A stretch of 10,559 bases of DNA from Cardiobacteriales bacterium (GTDB lineage: Bacteria; Pseudomonadota; Gammaproteobacteria; Cardiobacteriales; Wohlfahrtiimonadaceae), in contig JASLFR010000074.1 of the NCBI GenBank assembly GCA_030150565.1, positions 1 to 10,559 on the forward strand, read 5' to 3'. Positions within the stretch are counted from its first letter, which is position 1, and every line of letters starts with the position of its first letter. This document shows positions 1 to 6,817 of the stretch, in pieces. The notes beneath the pieces are model-generated. The model searched no databases and had not been told where the DNA came from. It saw only the letters and a program-made list of their open reading frames with translations. The position numbers and the translations under genes are program-made.

Positions 1-1433
1 CGATGGGGGCAAAACTTCCAGAAGTGATGGCTGAACAGCGCGCCATCTTTATGAGTGGAGCAAAAGAGCTTGGATTTGACCCTAAAAAAGCGGGATATCT
101 CTTCGATCTAATGGAGAAATTCGCAGGGTACGGATTTAACAAATCTCACTCTGCTGCCTACGCAATCTTAACCTATCAAACAGCCTACTTAAAGGCGCAC
201 TACCCTGCTGAATTTATGGCGGCGGTGCTCTCCTCTGAGCTCGATCACACCGATAAATTGGTGATCTTTGTCGATGAGTGTCGCCAGATGGGGGTAACGA
301 TTCGTCGTCCCAATATTAATGAGTCGAGCTATCAATTCACCGTCAATAAAGAGGGGGATATCGTCTACGGTTTAGGAGGGCTAAAAGGGTATGGGAGCGC
401 CGCTGCGCAGCAGCTCGTTGAAGAGCGAGAAGAGAATGGTCCTTATCAATCCCTTTTTGATTTTTGTGAACGGATTGATCGCCGTAAAACAGGGAAAAGA
501 GCGTTAGAGATTCTAATTAAAGCGGGGGCACTCGATACTCTAAACCCGAACCTCGATTCTATCGAGAGTCGTGCCGCTTTTCGAGCAAGCTTAATCGCCT
601 CCATTCCTGAAGCGTGGCAGTTAGCGGAGCAGAAAGGGAGAGATGCCAATTCAGGACAGATCGATCTCTTTGGAATCTTATCGGAAGAGGAGCAATTGGT
701 TCCTGCTCCCCAATTGACACACGCCACCCCCTACACAAAGCATGAATTACTCAACTTTGAGCGAGAGACATTAGGGTTCTACTTTACAGCACACCCTGTC
801 GATCAATATCGTGAAGAGTTAGGGCATCTTGTCTCCCTCCATATTGGCGATCTGAAGATGATCCCTGAACCTGATTTTAAACGGTATCAACCATCAGGCG
901 ATGCTGATACCCTTATTGCAGGGCTAGTCACCAATTTCCGTAGCCACATCACCAAGAGTAATCGTAAGATGTACTTCGTTACCATCGATGATGGGACAGG
1001 CTCACTCGAGCTCCCCCTCTTCGATGAACATCTGGAGAATTTTGGGATGAATATAGAGGTGAATACCATCCTTTTCATCAGCGGACATCAGCAGTGGGAT
1101 GAGTATAATGGGCAGACTTCCCTAAAGGTAGAGAGTTTACAAACTTTGCATCAGATACGGGAGAGGCGATCGGTGGGGCTTCTACTCAGCAATCGGGAGA
1201 GTATCACCCAAAAAGAGATTGCACCTCTAATGCAGCTCCTCCATCAGCATCGAAGCGATGAGCAGGAGGGGAATCGAGGTATTCCTATCTTCATCGATTA
1301 TGGAACCGATTATTGCCGTGTGCTTATTCAGTTCCCTAAATCGAATCCACTGCGTATTATCCCCTCTCTTGCTTTTAGTGAAGCCTTTCAACGAGGATTT
1401 TCACAACTCTTCAGAGCAGAATACAAATATTAA
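1..1433 (+). CDS. dnaE: DNA polymerase III subunit alpha, C-terminal part (5' truncated)
   Basis: This is the catalytic subunit of the replicative DNA polymerase III, acting at the fork with the beta clamp, epsilon and tau. The 476 visible codons match roughly the last 480 residues of the ~1160-residue proteobacterial DnaE, so the first ATG at position 3 is an internal Met and the gene begins before the window. Visible parts, numbered from that Met: the fingers motif AGYGFNKSHSAAYA (41-54) with LKAHYPAEFMAA after it; a helix-hairpin-helix region (about 118-180); QIDLF (219-223), which fits the internal clamp-binding motif (E. coli QADMF); the ERETLGFYFTAHP segment; an OB-fold (about 305-385, GLVTNFRSHITKS to LKVES); and a divergent C-terminal tau-binding region. 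The reading frame is intact to the TAA at 1431-1433. The next gene starts 2 bp later. Identification is secure. Confidence 0.97.
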   Translation, partial: MGAKLPEVMAEQRAIFMSGAKELGFDPKKAGYLFDLMEKFAGYGFNKSHSAAYAILTYQTAYLKAHYPAEFMAAVLSSELDHTDKLVIFVDECRQMGVTIRRPNINESSYQFTVNKEGDIVYGLGGLKGYGSAAAQQLVEEREENGPYQSLFDFCERIDRRKTGKRALEILIKAGALDTLNPNLDSIESRAAFRASLIASIPEAWQLAEQKGRDANSGQIDLFGILSEEEQLVPAPQLTHATPYTKHELLNFERETLGFYFTAHPVDQYREELGHLVSLHIGDLKMIPEPDFKRYQPSGDADTLIAGLVTNFRSHITKSNRKMYFVTIDDGTGSLELPLFDEHLENFGMNIEVNTILFISGHQQWDEYNGQTSLKVESLQTLHQIRERRSVGLLLSNRESITQKEIAPLMQLLHQHRSDEQEGNRGIPIFIDYGTDYCRVLIQFPKSNPLRIIPSLAFSEAFQRGFSQLFRAEYKY

Positions 1434-1435
1434 TC

Positions 1436-3001
1436 ATGGTCGAATTTCAAAATTACTACACTTTTCTCATCATCCCTCTTGTTACAACGCTACTTCTCAT
1501 CTTTACAACACGAAATAGCCATCTACCCAAAATAGTGAGAGGGTTGATTGCGCTAACGCCTCTAATCATTCTCATTTTAGCGATGGGAAGCTACCTTCTC
1601 TTCTATTTTGTTGGGGGAGGGATCAACGAGATGTTGCTCTACCACCTACAGACTGGTTTTGGAGAGATGAATAGCTTAAAAGAGTTCTATCCTCTCATAT
1701 TGTTGGCGATAGCTATATTACTGATTGGGGGAGTGCTCACCTTTATCAGTTACCGCTACTTAATGCGTCGGCGCCACAAGCGTTATAGCTCTCTCTTTTT
1801 GCTTGCGCTCTTCCCAATTATTCTCTTTCACCCTCTTATCTTAGATATCAAGAATGCTCACGCAACACTCACCGCGAAGCCTTCGGAAGAGGAGAAATTA
1901 CTCTTTGATAAGAGCAATCATCTGCTCGTAGCTGAAGAGATTCCACTCTTAGGAGCCAATGCCAAACATAAGAATATTGTTCTGGTCTTTCTAGAGGGGA
2001 TCGAACGCTCCTTCTACGAAAACGAGGAACTCTTCCCAAATCTAATGCCTAATCTCAAAAAAATAGCGAAAGAGAATATAGAATTTACCTCTATTCGGCA
2101 ACTACCAATCACATCAAACACAATTACAGGAACAGTTGCATCGCAATGCTCAGTACCGCTGATTAATCGAGATACTGGTCATGAGCGAAGAGCTAAAAAC
2201 ACCTTTCTCCCACGAGCGTATTGCTTAAGCGATCTTTTAACTCATGTGGAGTACCGCTCAATATTTATTACAGGTTACAACAAAAATTTTACGGGAAAAG
2301 AGGACTTCTACACACAGCATGGAGTTCTTCCAGAAGATGTTTTTGAAGATAAAGATATCATCAAAAGTATGCCTAAAGATCGCCTCCATGAGAGCTGGAA
2401 TGGAGGGACTCATGATCGCTCAATTTTTCAATTTATGATGCAGAAACATGAAGTACTTACAAAAGACCCCTCCCCTTACTTAATGGTAGTCAATACGCTC
2501 GACTCCCATTTTTATGATGGCTATATCGATAAAGAGTATTGTGGAGAACTCCAATACCCCCCTATTCCTGATAAAACACTCCCCATCACTCTTCAATGTA
2601 CCGATAAAATTTTAGGGGATTTCTACCAATACCTTAAAGAGCATGAAGCGGCTGATAACACTCTACTGGTGATCGCTTCAGATCATCTCTTTCCTGCTGG
2701 TGGCATCACATCGGTGCTCTTAAATGATCACAATCGTAGCAACACCTTCATCATTGTCGATTTTGAGAATCAAGAAAGCGTAACGATTGAAAGAGAAGGG
2801 TTAGCAATGGATATTGCACCCACTATTTTAAATTATCTTGGCTGGAAGATTGATCGACACTACTTTGGACGCAATCTCCTAAACCCTGAAGTGAAAACTC
2901 TCAGCGAAGAGTTAGAACGATCCCCTATAGAAATACAAGAGTTATTTAGCCGCTGGGGTATTCTCTTCTCTTACTTTTGGCTCCCTAAATCGAGCGAATA
3001 A
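1436..3001 (+). CDS. OpgB-type phosphoglycerol transferase / sulfatase-fold membrane protein
   Basis: A 521-residue inner-membrane enzyme of the alkaline phosphatase/sulfatase superfamily. Four hydrophobic segments lie at about 8-25, 35-58, 84-107 and 117-136, followed by a periplasmic domain. NIVLVFLEGIERSF (180-193) carries the expected metal-ligand Glu187. SNTITGTVASQCSVPL (227-242) resembles OpgB and places the presumed nucleophile at Thr229. TLDSHFYDG (354-362) and ASDH (414-417) supply further metal ligands. The TVASQC, CLSDLL, GKEDFYTQHG and SDHL blocks match E. coli OpgB (MdoB) better than Gram-positive LtaS. Known OpgB moves phosphoglycerol from phosphatidylglycerol to periplasmic glucans; that substrate is inferred here. 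The protein is much shorter than E. coli OpgB (about 760 residues) and seems to lack its C-terminal extension. The ATG sits 2 bp after the dnaE stop with only a weak Shine-Dalgarno, suggesting coupled translation. An Eptase-type phosphoethanolamine transferase is a less likely alternative. Confidence 0.8.
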   Translation: MVEFQNYYTFLIIPLVTTLLLIFTTRNSHLPKIVRGLIALTPLIILILAMGSYLLFYFVGGGINEMLLYHLQTGFGEMNSLKEFYPLILLAIAILLIGGVLTFISYRYLMRRRHKRYSSLFLLALFPIILFHPLILDIKNAHATLTAKPSEEEKLLFDKSNHLLVAEEIPLLGANAKHKNIVLVFLEGIERSFYENEELFPNLMPNLKKIAKENIEFTSIRQLPITSNTITGTVASQCSVPLINRDTGHERRAKNTFLPRAYCLSDLLTHVEYRSIFITGYNKNFTGKEDFYTQHGVLPEDVFEDKDIIKSMPKDRLHESWNGGTHDRSIFQFMMQKHEVLTKDPSPYLMVVNTLDSHFYDGYIDKEYCGELQYPPIPDKTLPITLQCTDKILGDFYQYLKEHEAADNTLLVIASDHLFPAGGITSVLLNDHNRSNTFIIVDFENQESVTIEREGLAMDIAPTILNYLGWKIDRHYFGRNLLNPEVKTLSEELERSPIEIQELFSRWGILFSYFWLPKSSE

Positions 3002-3013
3002 TTAAATGATTCA

Positions 3014-3050
3014 TATACTTTTTGCCCAAAGTGCGTAAGGCGAGTAGGCT
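3014..3050 (+). promoter_or_regulatory. weak candidate promoter elements upstream of tcyP
   Basis: Two poor options are visible. TTGCCC (3022-3027) and TAGGCT (3045-3050) are separated by exactly 17 bp. TATACT (3014-3019) is a good -10 hexamer without a convincing -35. No Rho-independent terminator separates the phosphoglycerol transferase gene from tcyP, so read-through from dnaE is equally possible. Confidence 0.3.
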
Positions 3051-3058
3051 AAAAGAGT

Positions 3059-3070
3059 GATTGATCAATC
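3059..3070. promoter_or_regulatory. 12-bp perfect palindrome in the tcyP leader
   Basis: GATTGATCAATC is a perfect palindrome lying 22 bp before the ATG at 3093 and just before the GAGGAG ribosome binding site. It could be an operator overlapping the transcription start if the 3022/3045 hexamers are the promoter. No known regulator is recognised, and a 12-bp palindrome can occur by chance. Confidence 0.3.
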
Positions 3071-3078
3071 CAGATAAC

Positions 3079-3084
3079 GAGGAG
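3079..3084 (+). promoter_or_regulatory. Shine-Dalgarno deciding the tcyP start
   Basis: GAGGAG lies 8 nt before ATG 3093 and 5 nt before an in-frame GTG at 3090. The 8-nt spacing and the ATG codon favour 3093, though the adjacent GTG could also initiate. Confidence 0.65.
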
Positions 3085-3092
3085 TAATAGTG

Positions 3093-4529
3093 ATGGATAC
3101 TACAACGGCAACAGAGAAGAGTCGGCTCTTGACGGGCCCTTTTTTCGAACAATTTCTCTCAATCAGTTACGCAGAGACCTTAATCGCTCTGCTTCTACTC
3201 TTTGGGAGCTTCTTTATCATTTACCGATTAAGAAGAGCACATAAGAGCTTCTTTATTCAGATGTCTGTGGGGCTCATTCTTGGTGCGATTATCGGGCTAG
3301 GATTGCAGTGGTCGCAAGGCTTTCCTGAAGAGTCGACCCAAATCTTAAAAGAGAGTGCGCTCTGGTATGGGCTCTTTGGAAGAAGCTTTATCGGCTTTAT
3401 TCAGATGCTCGTTATCCCACTTGTCTTCTTCTCCATTGTGAAGGTGATTATGGATTTTGCTAATGAGCAATATCTCTCAAAAATCGCTTCACGTGGAATC
3501 TTCTGGATGCTCTTTACAACAGGAATCGCCGCTGTTTTGGGGATTATTATCGCTAATCTTCTCGGATTAGGGAGAGAGAGCGAAGCAGTTGTAATCGAAA
3601 ATGCGACACAAATTCGCGAATATATCCCGCTCGTTGACACCTTAGTCAATCTCATCCCACGCAATATTGTTCAGGCGATGAGTGGCAATAATATTATCGG
3701 GCTTGTCCTCTTCTCTGCGCTCATCGGTTTAGCGGCAAATAAGGTAGAAAAGAGAACTCCTAATACCGTTGCCCCTTTTAAAAACTTTGTGGATACCTTC
3801 CATCAAATCGTAATGCAGATGACACGGTACATCATTCGTCTGATGCCTTATGCGATCATCGCACTCCTTGGAGGAACGATCTTCACTAACGGAATTCCCG
3901 CAATTATCCGTGTCTCTAACTTTATTCTTGCGATCTACATTGCAACGGCTGTGATGATTATCATCCACATTCTTTTAGTGATGATGCATGGGCTCTCCCC
4001 CCTCACTTTTGTGAAAAAATCGCTCGATACGTGGGTAATGGCATTCTCAAGCCGCTCCTCTGTTGGGACATTACCGATGACAATCTCCACATTGACACAG
4101 AGAATGGGGGTAAGCTCTGGAACAGCAAATCTCATCCCTTCATTAGGAACAACTATGGGGATGAATGGGTGTGCGGGCTTCTTTCCAGCATTGATTGTAA
4201 TGATGGTAGCGCATCTCATTGGGATGGAGATCAATGCTCAGTTCTACATTATGTTGGTGATCGTAGTGGTTCTTGGTTCGATCGGTATTGCAGGAATTCC
4301 AGGCACAGCAACGATCGCAGCGACAGTCGCTCTTTCAGGAATGGGGCTTGGGGAGTATTTCCCCCTCATCGGCATGGTGCTTGCTGTTGATCCAATTATC
4401 GATATGGGGCGCACCTTAACCAATGTCTCTGGCGCTATGACTGCGGCACTCCTTACCGATAAAGGGGTCGGCAAGATCGATCTTGATCGCTATAACGACC
4501 CAAAAGCTGAAATACAAGAGAGTATCTAA
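3093..4529 (+). CDS. tcyP: L-cystine/cation symporter, TcyP (YdjN) type, DAACS family
   Basis: A 478-residue sodium- or proton-coupled importer in the dicarboxylate/amino acid:cation symporter family. It resembles E. coli TcyP (YdjN), the high-capacity cystine importer, rather than the glutamate carrier GltP. Residues 28-45 form TM1, then the family pattern follows: SVGLILGAIIGLGLQ (58-72), GFIQMLVIPLVFFSIVK (101-117), hairpin 1 SSRSSVGTLP (319-328), the unwound TM7 NGCAGFFPA (358-366), hairpin 2 GIAGIPGTAT (398-407) and TM8 DPIIDMGRTLTNVSG (433-447). The NGCAG in TM7 and RSS in hairpin 1 are TcyP-like; GltP-type carriers have NMDGT at the TM7 site. The N-terminus runs about 20 residues longer than E. 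coli TcyP and is polar (MDTTTATEKSRLL). The gene stands alone between a short leader and a strong terminator, so it can be its own transcription unit. Cystine as substrate is inferred from similarity. Confidence 0.88.
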   Translation: MDTTTATEKSRLLTGPFFEQFLSISYAETLIALLLLFGSFFIIYRLRRAHKSFFIQMSVGLILGAIIGLGLQWSQGFPEESTQILKESALWYGLFGRSFIGFIQMLVIPLVFFSIVKVIMDFANEQYLSKIASRGIFWMLFTTGIAAVLGIIIANLLGLGRESEAVVIENATQIREYIPLVDTLVNLIPRNIVQAMSGNNIIGLVLFSALIGLAANKVEKRTPNTVAPFKNFVDTFHQIVMQMTRYIIRLMPYAIIALLGGTIFTNGIPAIIRVSNFILAIYIATAVMIIIHILLVMMHGLSPLTFVKKSLDTWVMAFSSRSSVGTLPMTISTLTQRMGVSSGTANLIPSLGTTMGMNGCAGFFPALIVMMVAHLIGMEINAQFYIMLVIVVVLGSIGIAGIPGTATIAATVALSGMGLGEYFPLIGMVLAVDPIIDMGRTLTNVSGAMTAALLTDKGVGKIDLDRYNDPKAEIQESI

Positions 4530-4560
4530 AAGATCTCTCCTTTTAAAATAAGAACCGATA

Positions 4561-4599
4561 AAAAACCGATGGATCAATTGTGAAGATCCATCGGTTTTT
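4561..4599. terminator. bidirectional Rho-independent terminator between convergent genes
   Basis: A perfect 15-bp inverted repeat, AAAAACCGATGGATC (4561-4575) against GATCCATCGGTTTTT (4585-4599), encloses a 9-nt loop. Because the arms end in A5 and T5, the RNA hairpin is followed by a U-tract on both strands. It therefore ends tcyP transcription from the left and the minus-strand gene from the right. Confidence 0.9.
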
Positions 4600-4611
4600 A
4601 TGTTCAATAAT

Positions 4612-4634
4612 ATTGAATGATTCCTTCATTCAAT
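4612..4634. repeat. second dyad, overlapping an adjacent palindrome and the minus gene's stop
   Basis: ATTGAATGA (4612-4620) and TCATTCAAT (4626-4634) form a 9-bp perfect hairpin with loop TTCCT. The left arm also takes part in a 15-bp palindrome TTCAATA-A-TATTGAA (4603-4617), so the two foldings exclude each other. The right arm reaches the first base of the minus gene's stop codon (4634-4636). No U-tract follows, so it is probably a 3'-end stability hairpin rather than an independent terminator. Confidence 0.5.
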
Positions 4635-5023
4635 TAAAAGTGAGTGTTAATCTCCCCTTCATCAACTGATAAACCTGCAAGTGAGACCAACACCTGCTTT
4701 CTCAATTCAGTTAAAACGTACCCAACCTCAACCACAGAGAGGGATTGATCGAGAGGGAATTGAGTAAAAAACTGCATAAATTGACCACTTGTATGGAGCA
4801 ATCGGGTCGTTAAAGCGACTCGATTACCACTAATCGTCGGCATCTGAATCGCCGCCAATCCATTAGCGTGAAGATTCTCACGACAAAGATCGATAATTGC
4901 ATCTAACCGATTATCTACAACTGTCCCCGCTGACCGAAACATCTTCTCCTGAAAACGGACATACGCTTCCGAGAGCAGATCGACTTTTTCACTCGTTACA
5001 ACAGAATCTAATTGAATATTCAT
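4634..5023 (-). CDS. putative minimal ERF-family ssDNA-annealing protein (orphan)
   Basis: A 129-residue soluble protein with no signal peptide or membrane segment. Its block order follows the core of the ERF recombinase family (phage P22 Erf-like): an N-terminal helix KVDLLSEAYVRFQEKM (13-28); DAIIDLCRENLHANGLAAIQMP (41-62), equivalent to the family's leucine-rich YADL...GL segment; the strand signature LTTRLLHTSGQFMQFFTQFPL (71-91); and VVEVGYVLTELRKQVLVSLAGL (97-118) where ERF proteins have G-S-A-ITYARRYALS-LLG. The YADL and YARRY residues are altered, so it is a divergent or degenerate member, and it has no C-terminal clamp- or SSB-like tail. ERF proteins anneal complementary ssDNA in phage or plasmid recombination. 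Here there are no phage neighbours, base composition looks like the flanks, and the gene has its own promoter and a shared terminator, suggesting a captured and maintained gene. The assignment comes from pattern matching alone; an uncharacterised conserved protein is the alternative. Confidence 0.65.
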   Translation of the reverse strand: MNIQLDSVVTSEKVDLLSEAYVRFQEKMFRSAGTVVDNRLDAIIDLCRENLHANGLAAIQMPTISGNRVALTTRLLHTSGQFMQFFTQFPLDQSLSVVEVGYVLTELRKQVLVSLAGLSVDEGEINTHF

Positions 5024-5064
5024 CCCTTATTATCCCATCTATTTGATTATCTATTCTAAAATTG

Positions 5065-5093
5065 ATTAAACCTAAATATAAATCCTCTAACAA
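5065..5093 (-). promoter_or_regulatory. candidate sigma70 promoter for the ERF-like gene
   Basis: On the minus strand, TTGTTA (5088-5093) and TTTAAT (5065-5070) are spaced by 17 bp, with 4/6 and 5/6 consensus matches. Transcription would start near 5058 and give a leader of about 35 nt. The leader has GGGA 9 nt before the ATG and a second AAGGG directly against it. A GATAAT hexamer also occurs nearer the start codon. Confidence 0.5.
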
Positions 5094-5116
5094 AATAGCC
5101 TATTCTTCCCCTTTCG

Positions 5117-5145
5117 TTGAAATATTTTTAGTTTATTCATAAAAA
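5117..5145 (+). promoter_or_regulatory. candidate distal serS promoter
   Basis: TTGAAA (5117-5122) and TAAAAA (5140-5145) are 17 bp apart with a T-rich spacer. Both match consensus at about 4/6 or better. It would be an upstream alternative to the better -10 at 5202. Confidence 0.3.
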
Positions 5146-5169
5146 GAGGATTCGTGCGGAAAAGAGCCT

Positions 5170-5186
5170 TTTCTCCAATGGAGAAA
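5170..5186. promoter_or_regulatory. perfect 17-bp dyad over the serS -35: candidate operator
   Basis: TTTCTCCA-A-TGGAGAAA is an 8+1+8 perfect inverted repeat. Its right arm covers the TGGAGA (5179-5184) that serves as -35 for the promoter with TATAAT at 5202-5207. A dimeric repressor bound here would occlude RNA polymerase. The arms are too tightly joined (1-nt centre) to make a good RNA hairpin, which favours a protein-binding site. No known operator is recognised. Confidence 0.45.
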
Positions 5187-5207
5187 TAGTGACCGCTACG
5201 ATATAAT
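5179..5207 (+). promoter_or_regulatory. predicted serS promoter
   Basis: A perfect -10 TATAAT (5202-5207) stands 17 bp downstream of TGGAGA (5179-5184, 4/6 to TTGACA). Transcription would start near 5214, giving a leader of about 32 nt before the GTG start. Confidence 0.6.
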
Positions 5208-5245
5208 AGAGAGCCTTTTTTACACTGATTTAAGGAATAGAAGAC

Positions 5246-6514
5246 GTGATTGATCCTCGCTTACTTAGACAAGATGTTGATGCTATCGCCACCGCACTTG
5301 CGGCTCGTGGATATACCTTTGACGTTGCTCGCTATAAAATACTTGAAGAGGAGCGAAAATCGGTACAGGCATCCGTTGAAGAGTGGCAGGCAGAGCGTAA
5401 TCGAGCTTCTAAAGCGATCGGTCAAGCAAAAGCGAAAGGGGAAGATATCGCCCCTATCTTAAAAACCGTCTCCAATCTTGGTGATCAGCTTAAAGAGGCG
5501 GAGGAGAGACTCAATGAGATCTCTCAAAAATTATCAGCGCTTCAACTCGATATGCCCAATCTTCCAAACGAATCTGTCCCCAAAGGGAAAGATGAGAATG
5601 AGAATCGCGAAGAGAAGCGTTGGGGAGAGATTCCAACCTTCAATTTCGAACCTAAAGATCATGTCGATTTAACTAGCGATAAGGGAATGGATTTTGAGCG
5701 TGCTGTAAAGATCACTGGCTCCCGCTTTGTTGCATTAAAAGGGAATATCGCTCGCCTACACCGCGCTCTTGCACAATTTATGCTCGATACTCATATCGAT
5801 GAGCATGGTTATACAGAGGTGAACGTTCCCGTCATTGTGAATGAGGAGAGCCTCTTTGGAACAGCTCAGCTCCCTAAATTTTCGGAAGATCTCTTCAAAC
5901 TAACAGATGAGCGGGATTTCTACCTCATTCCTACAGCTGAGGTTCCATTAACAAATTTAGAGCGGGATACTATTTTAGATGAGAGTGCGCTCCCTCTAAA
6001 ATTTACAGCACATAGTACCTGTTTTCGCTCAGAAGCGGGGAGCTACGGCCGAGATACTCGTGGAATGATTCGTCAACATCAATTTGAGAAAGTTGAGCTT
6101 GTTCAGCTTGCCCATCCTGATCACTCTTACGAAGCGTTAGAGGAGCTAACACGCCATGCAGAGATTATTCTCGAGAAGCTAGAGCTCCCCTACCGGCGCA
6201 TGACACTCTGCACTGGAGATATGGGTTTTGCAGCAGCAAAAACGTACGACCTAGAGGTCTGGTTACCAGGGCAAAATAAGTATCGTGAAATCTCCTCTTG
6301 CTCTAATTGTGAAGATTTTCAAGCACGCCGTGCTAAAATTCGTTTCCGTAATCAAGAGAGTGGTAAAACAGAGCTTGTCCACACCCTCAACGGTTCAGGT
6401 TTAGCAGTTGGACGCACGTTAGTGGCGGTGATTGAAAATTACCAACAAGAGGATGGTACGATTAAAGTGCCTACTGTGTTAAAACCGTATCTCAACCATT
6501 TAGAATTTATTTAA
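5246..6514 (+). CDS. serS: seryl-tRNA synthetase
   Basis: Charges tRNA-Ser (and tRNA-Sec where present) with serine in the cytoplasm; class II synthetase, homodimer. The 422 residues compare with 430 in E. coli. The N-terminus MIDPRLLRQDVDAIA matches E. coli MLDPNLLRNEPDAVA, which fixes the start at the GTG at 5246, with AAGGA (5232-5236) 9 nt upstream. Residues 28-103 form the tRNA-binding antiparallel coiled coil (EEERKSVQASVEEWQAERN; IGQAKAKGEDI). The catalytic domain follows with GTAQLPKF (205-212), the Ser-binding TAEVPLTN (230-237), motif 2 around CFRSEAGSYGRDTRG (259-273), CTGDMGF (322-328), SSCSN (350-354) and motif 3 GSGLAVGRTLVAVIEN (383-398). It is first in a probable operon with the ferredoxin and L,D-transpeptidase genes. 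Confidence 0.97.
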   Translation: MIDPRLLRQDVDAIATALAARGYTFDVARYKILEEERKSVQASVEEWQAERNRASKAIGQAKAKGEDIAPILKTVSNLGDQLKEAEERLNEISQKLSALQLDMPNLPNESVPKGKDENENREEKRWGEIPTFNFEPKDHVDLTSDKGMDFERAVKITGSRFVALKGNIARLHRALAQFMLDTHIDEHGYTEVNVPVIVNEESLFGTAQLPKFSEDLFKLTDERDFYLIPTAEVPLTNLERDTILDESALPLKFTAHSTCFRSEAGSYGRDTRGMIRQHQFEKVELVQLAHPDHSYEALEELTRHAEIILEKLELPYRRMTLCTGDMGFAAAKTYDLEVWLPGQNKYREISSCSNCEDFQARRAKIRFRNQESGKTELVHTLNGSGLAVGRTLVAVIENYQQEDGTIKVPTVLKPYLNHLEFI

Positions 6515-6535
6515 TCGATAAAGGAGTCACAAATT

Positions 6536-6787
6536 ATGGCAATGATTATTACTGATGAGTGCATCAACTGCGACGTATGTGAGCCTGAGTGCCCAAATGA
6601 TGCGATCTCTATGGGGCCTGAAATTTATGAGATCGACCCTGATAAATGTACTGAGTGTGTCGGTCACTTCGATACACCACAGTGTGTTGAAGTCTGCCCT
6701 GTTGAGTGTATTCCTCACGACCCTGACCATGTTGAGAGTCAGGAAGATTTAATGGCGAAGTTTCATCGCCTTCAAGCTGAGAGCTAA
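6536..6787 (+). CDS. yfhL: 2[4Fe-4S] ferredoxin, YfhL / Allochromatium type
   Basis: An 83-residue cytoplasmic low-potential electron carrier. Cluster ligands are easy to see: Cys9-x2-Cys12-x2-Cys15 with Cys54-Pro for one cluster, and Cys38-x2-Cys41-x8-Cys50 with Cys19-Pro for the other. The CTECVGHFDTPQC insertion and the polar C-terminal helix (EDLMAKFHRLQAE) are hallmarks of the Alvin-type ferredoxins that include E. coli YfhL. An extra Cys58 follows the second CP motif (VCPVECIP), as in the Allochromatium protein. Partner enzymes are not known from this sequence. AAGGAG (6521-6526) lies 9 nt before the ATG, and the gene begins 21 bp after serS, so co-transcription is likely. In E. coli yfhL has different neighbours, so its place behind serS is a local arrangement. 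Confidence 0.95.
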   Translation: MAMIITDECINCDVCEPECPNDAISMGPEIYEIDPDKCTECVGHFDTPQCVEVCPVECIPHDPDHVESQEDLMAKFHRLQAES

Positions 6788-6817
6788 TCGATTTAACGAT
6801 ACTCAGGAGATCTTTTT

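Larger units (their letters stand above)
5163..5220 (+). repeat. AGAGCCTTTT direct repeat pair in the serS upstream region
   Basis: AGAGCCTTTT occurs at 5163-5172 and again at 5210-5219, 47 bp apart. One copy overlaps the left arm of the 17-bp dyad and the other spans the predicted transcription start. It may be chance or a second regulatory site. Confidence 0.4.

Noticed and set aside
446..1078. Minus-strand open frames opposite dnaE (446-727 and 887-1078)
   Set aside because: They lie fully inside a well-matched dnaE coding frame, have no ribosome binding site of note, and their translations are low-complexity antisense with no recognisable domain.
3028..3037. AAAGTGCGTA resembling the Pasteurellaceae DNA uptake core AAGTGCGGT
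   Set aside because: Only one imperfect copy was noticed in 10.5 kb, whereas real uptake sequences are dense.
3401..4474. Several antisense and alternate-frame open frames within tcyP (for example 3935-4234 minus, 4031-4390 plus)
   Set aside because: tcyP gives a complete family match through this region. The others are shadow frames without start signals or domain features.
4416..4607. Minus-strand open frame spanning the tcyP end and the terminator
   Set aside because: It would have to be translated across the perfect bidirectional terminator, and its product has no recognisable features.
6293..6334. CSNC in SerRS (Cys352/Cys355) as a possible metal or redox site
   Set aside because: SSCSNCxDFQARR is a common variant of the conserved SerRS loop in other bacteria as I recall it, so it is not distinctive.
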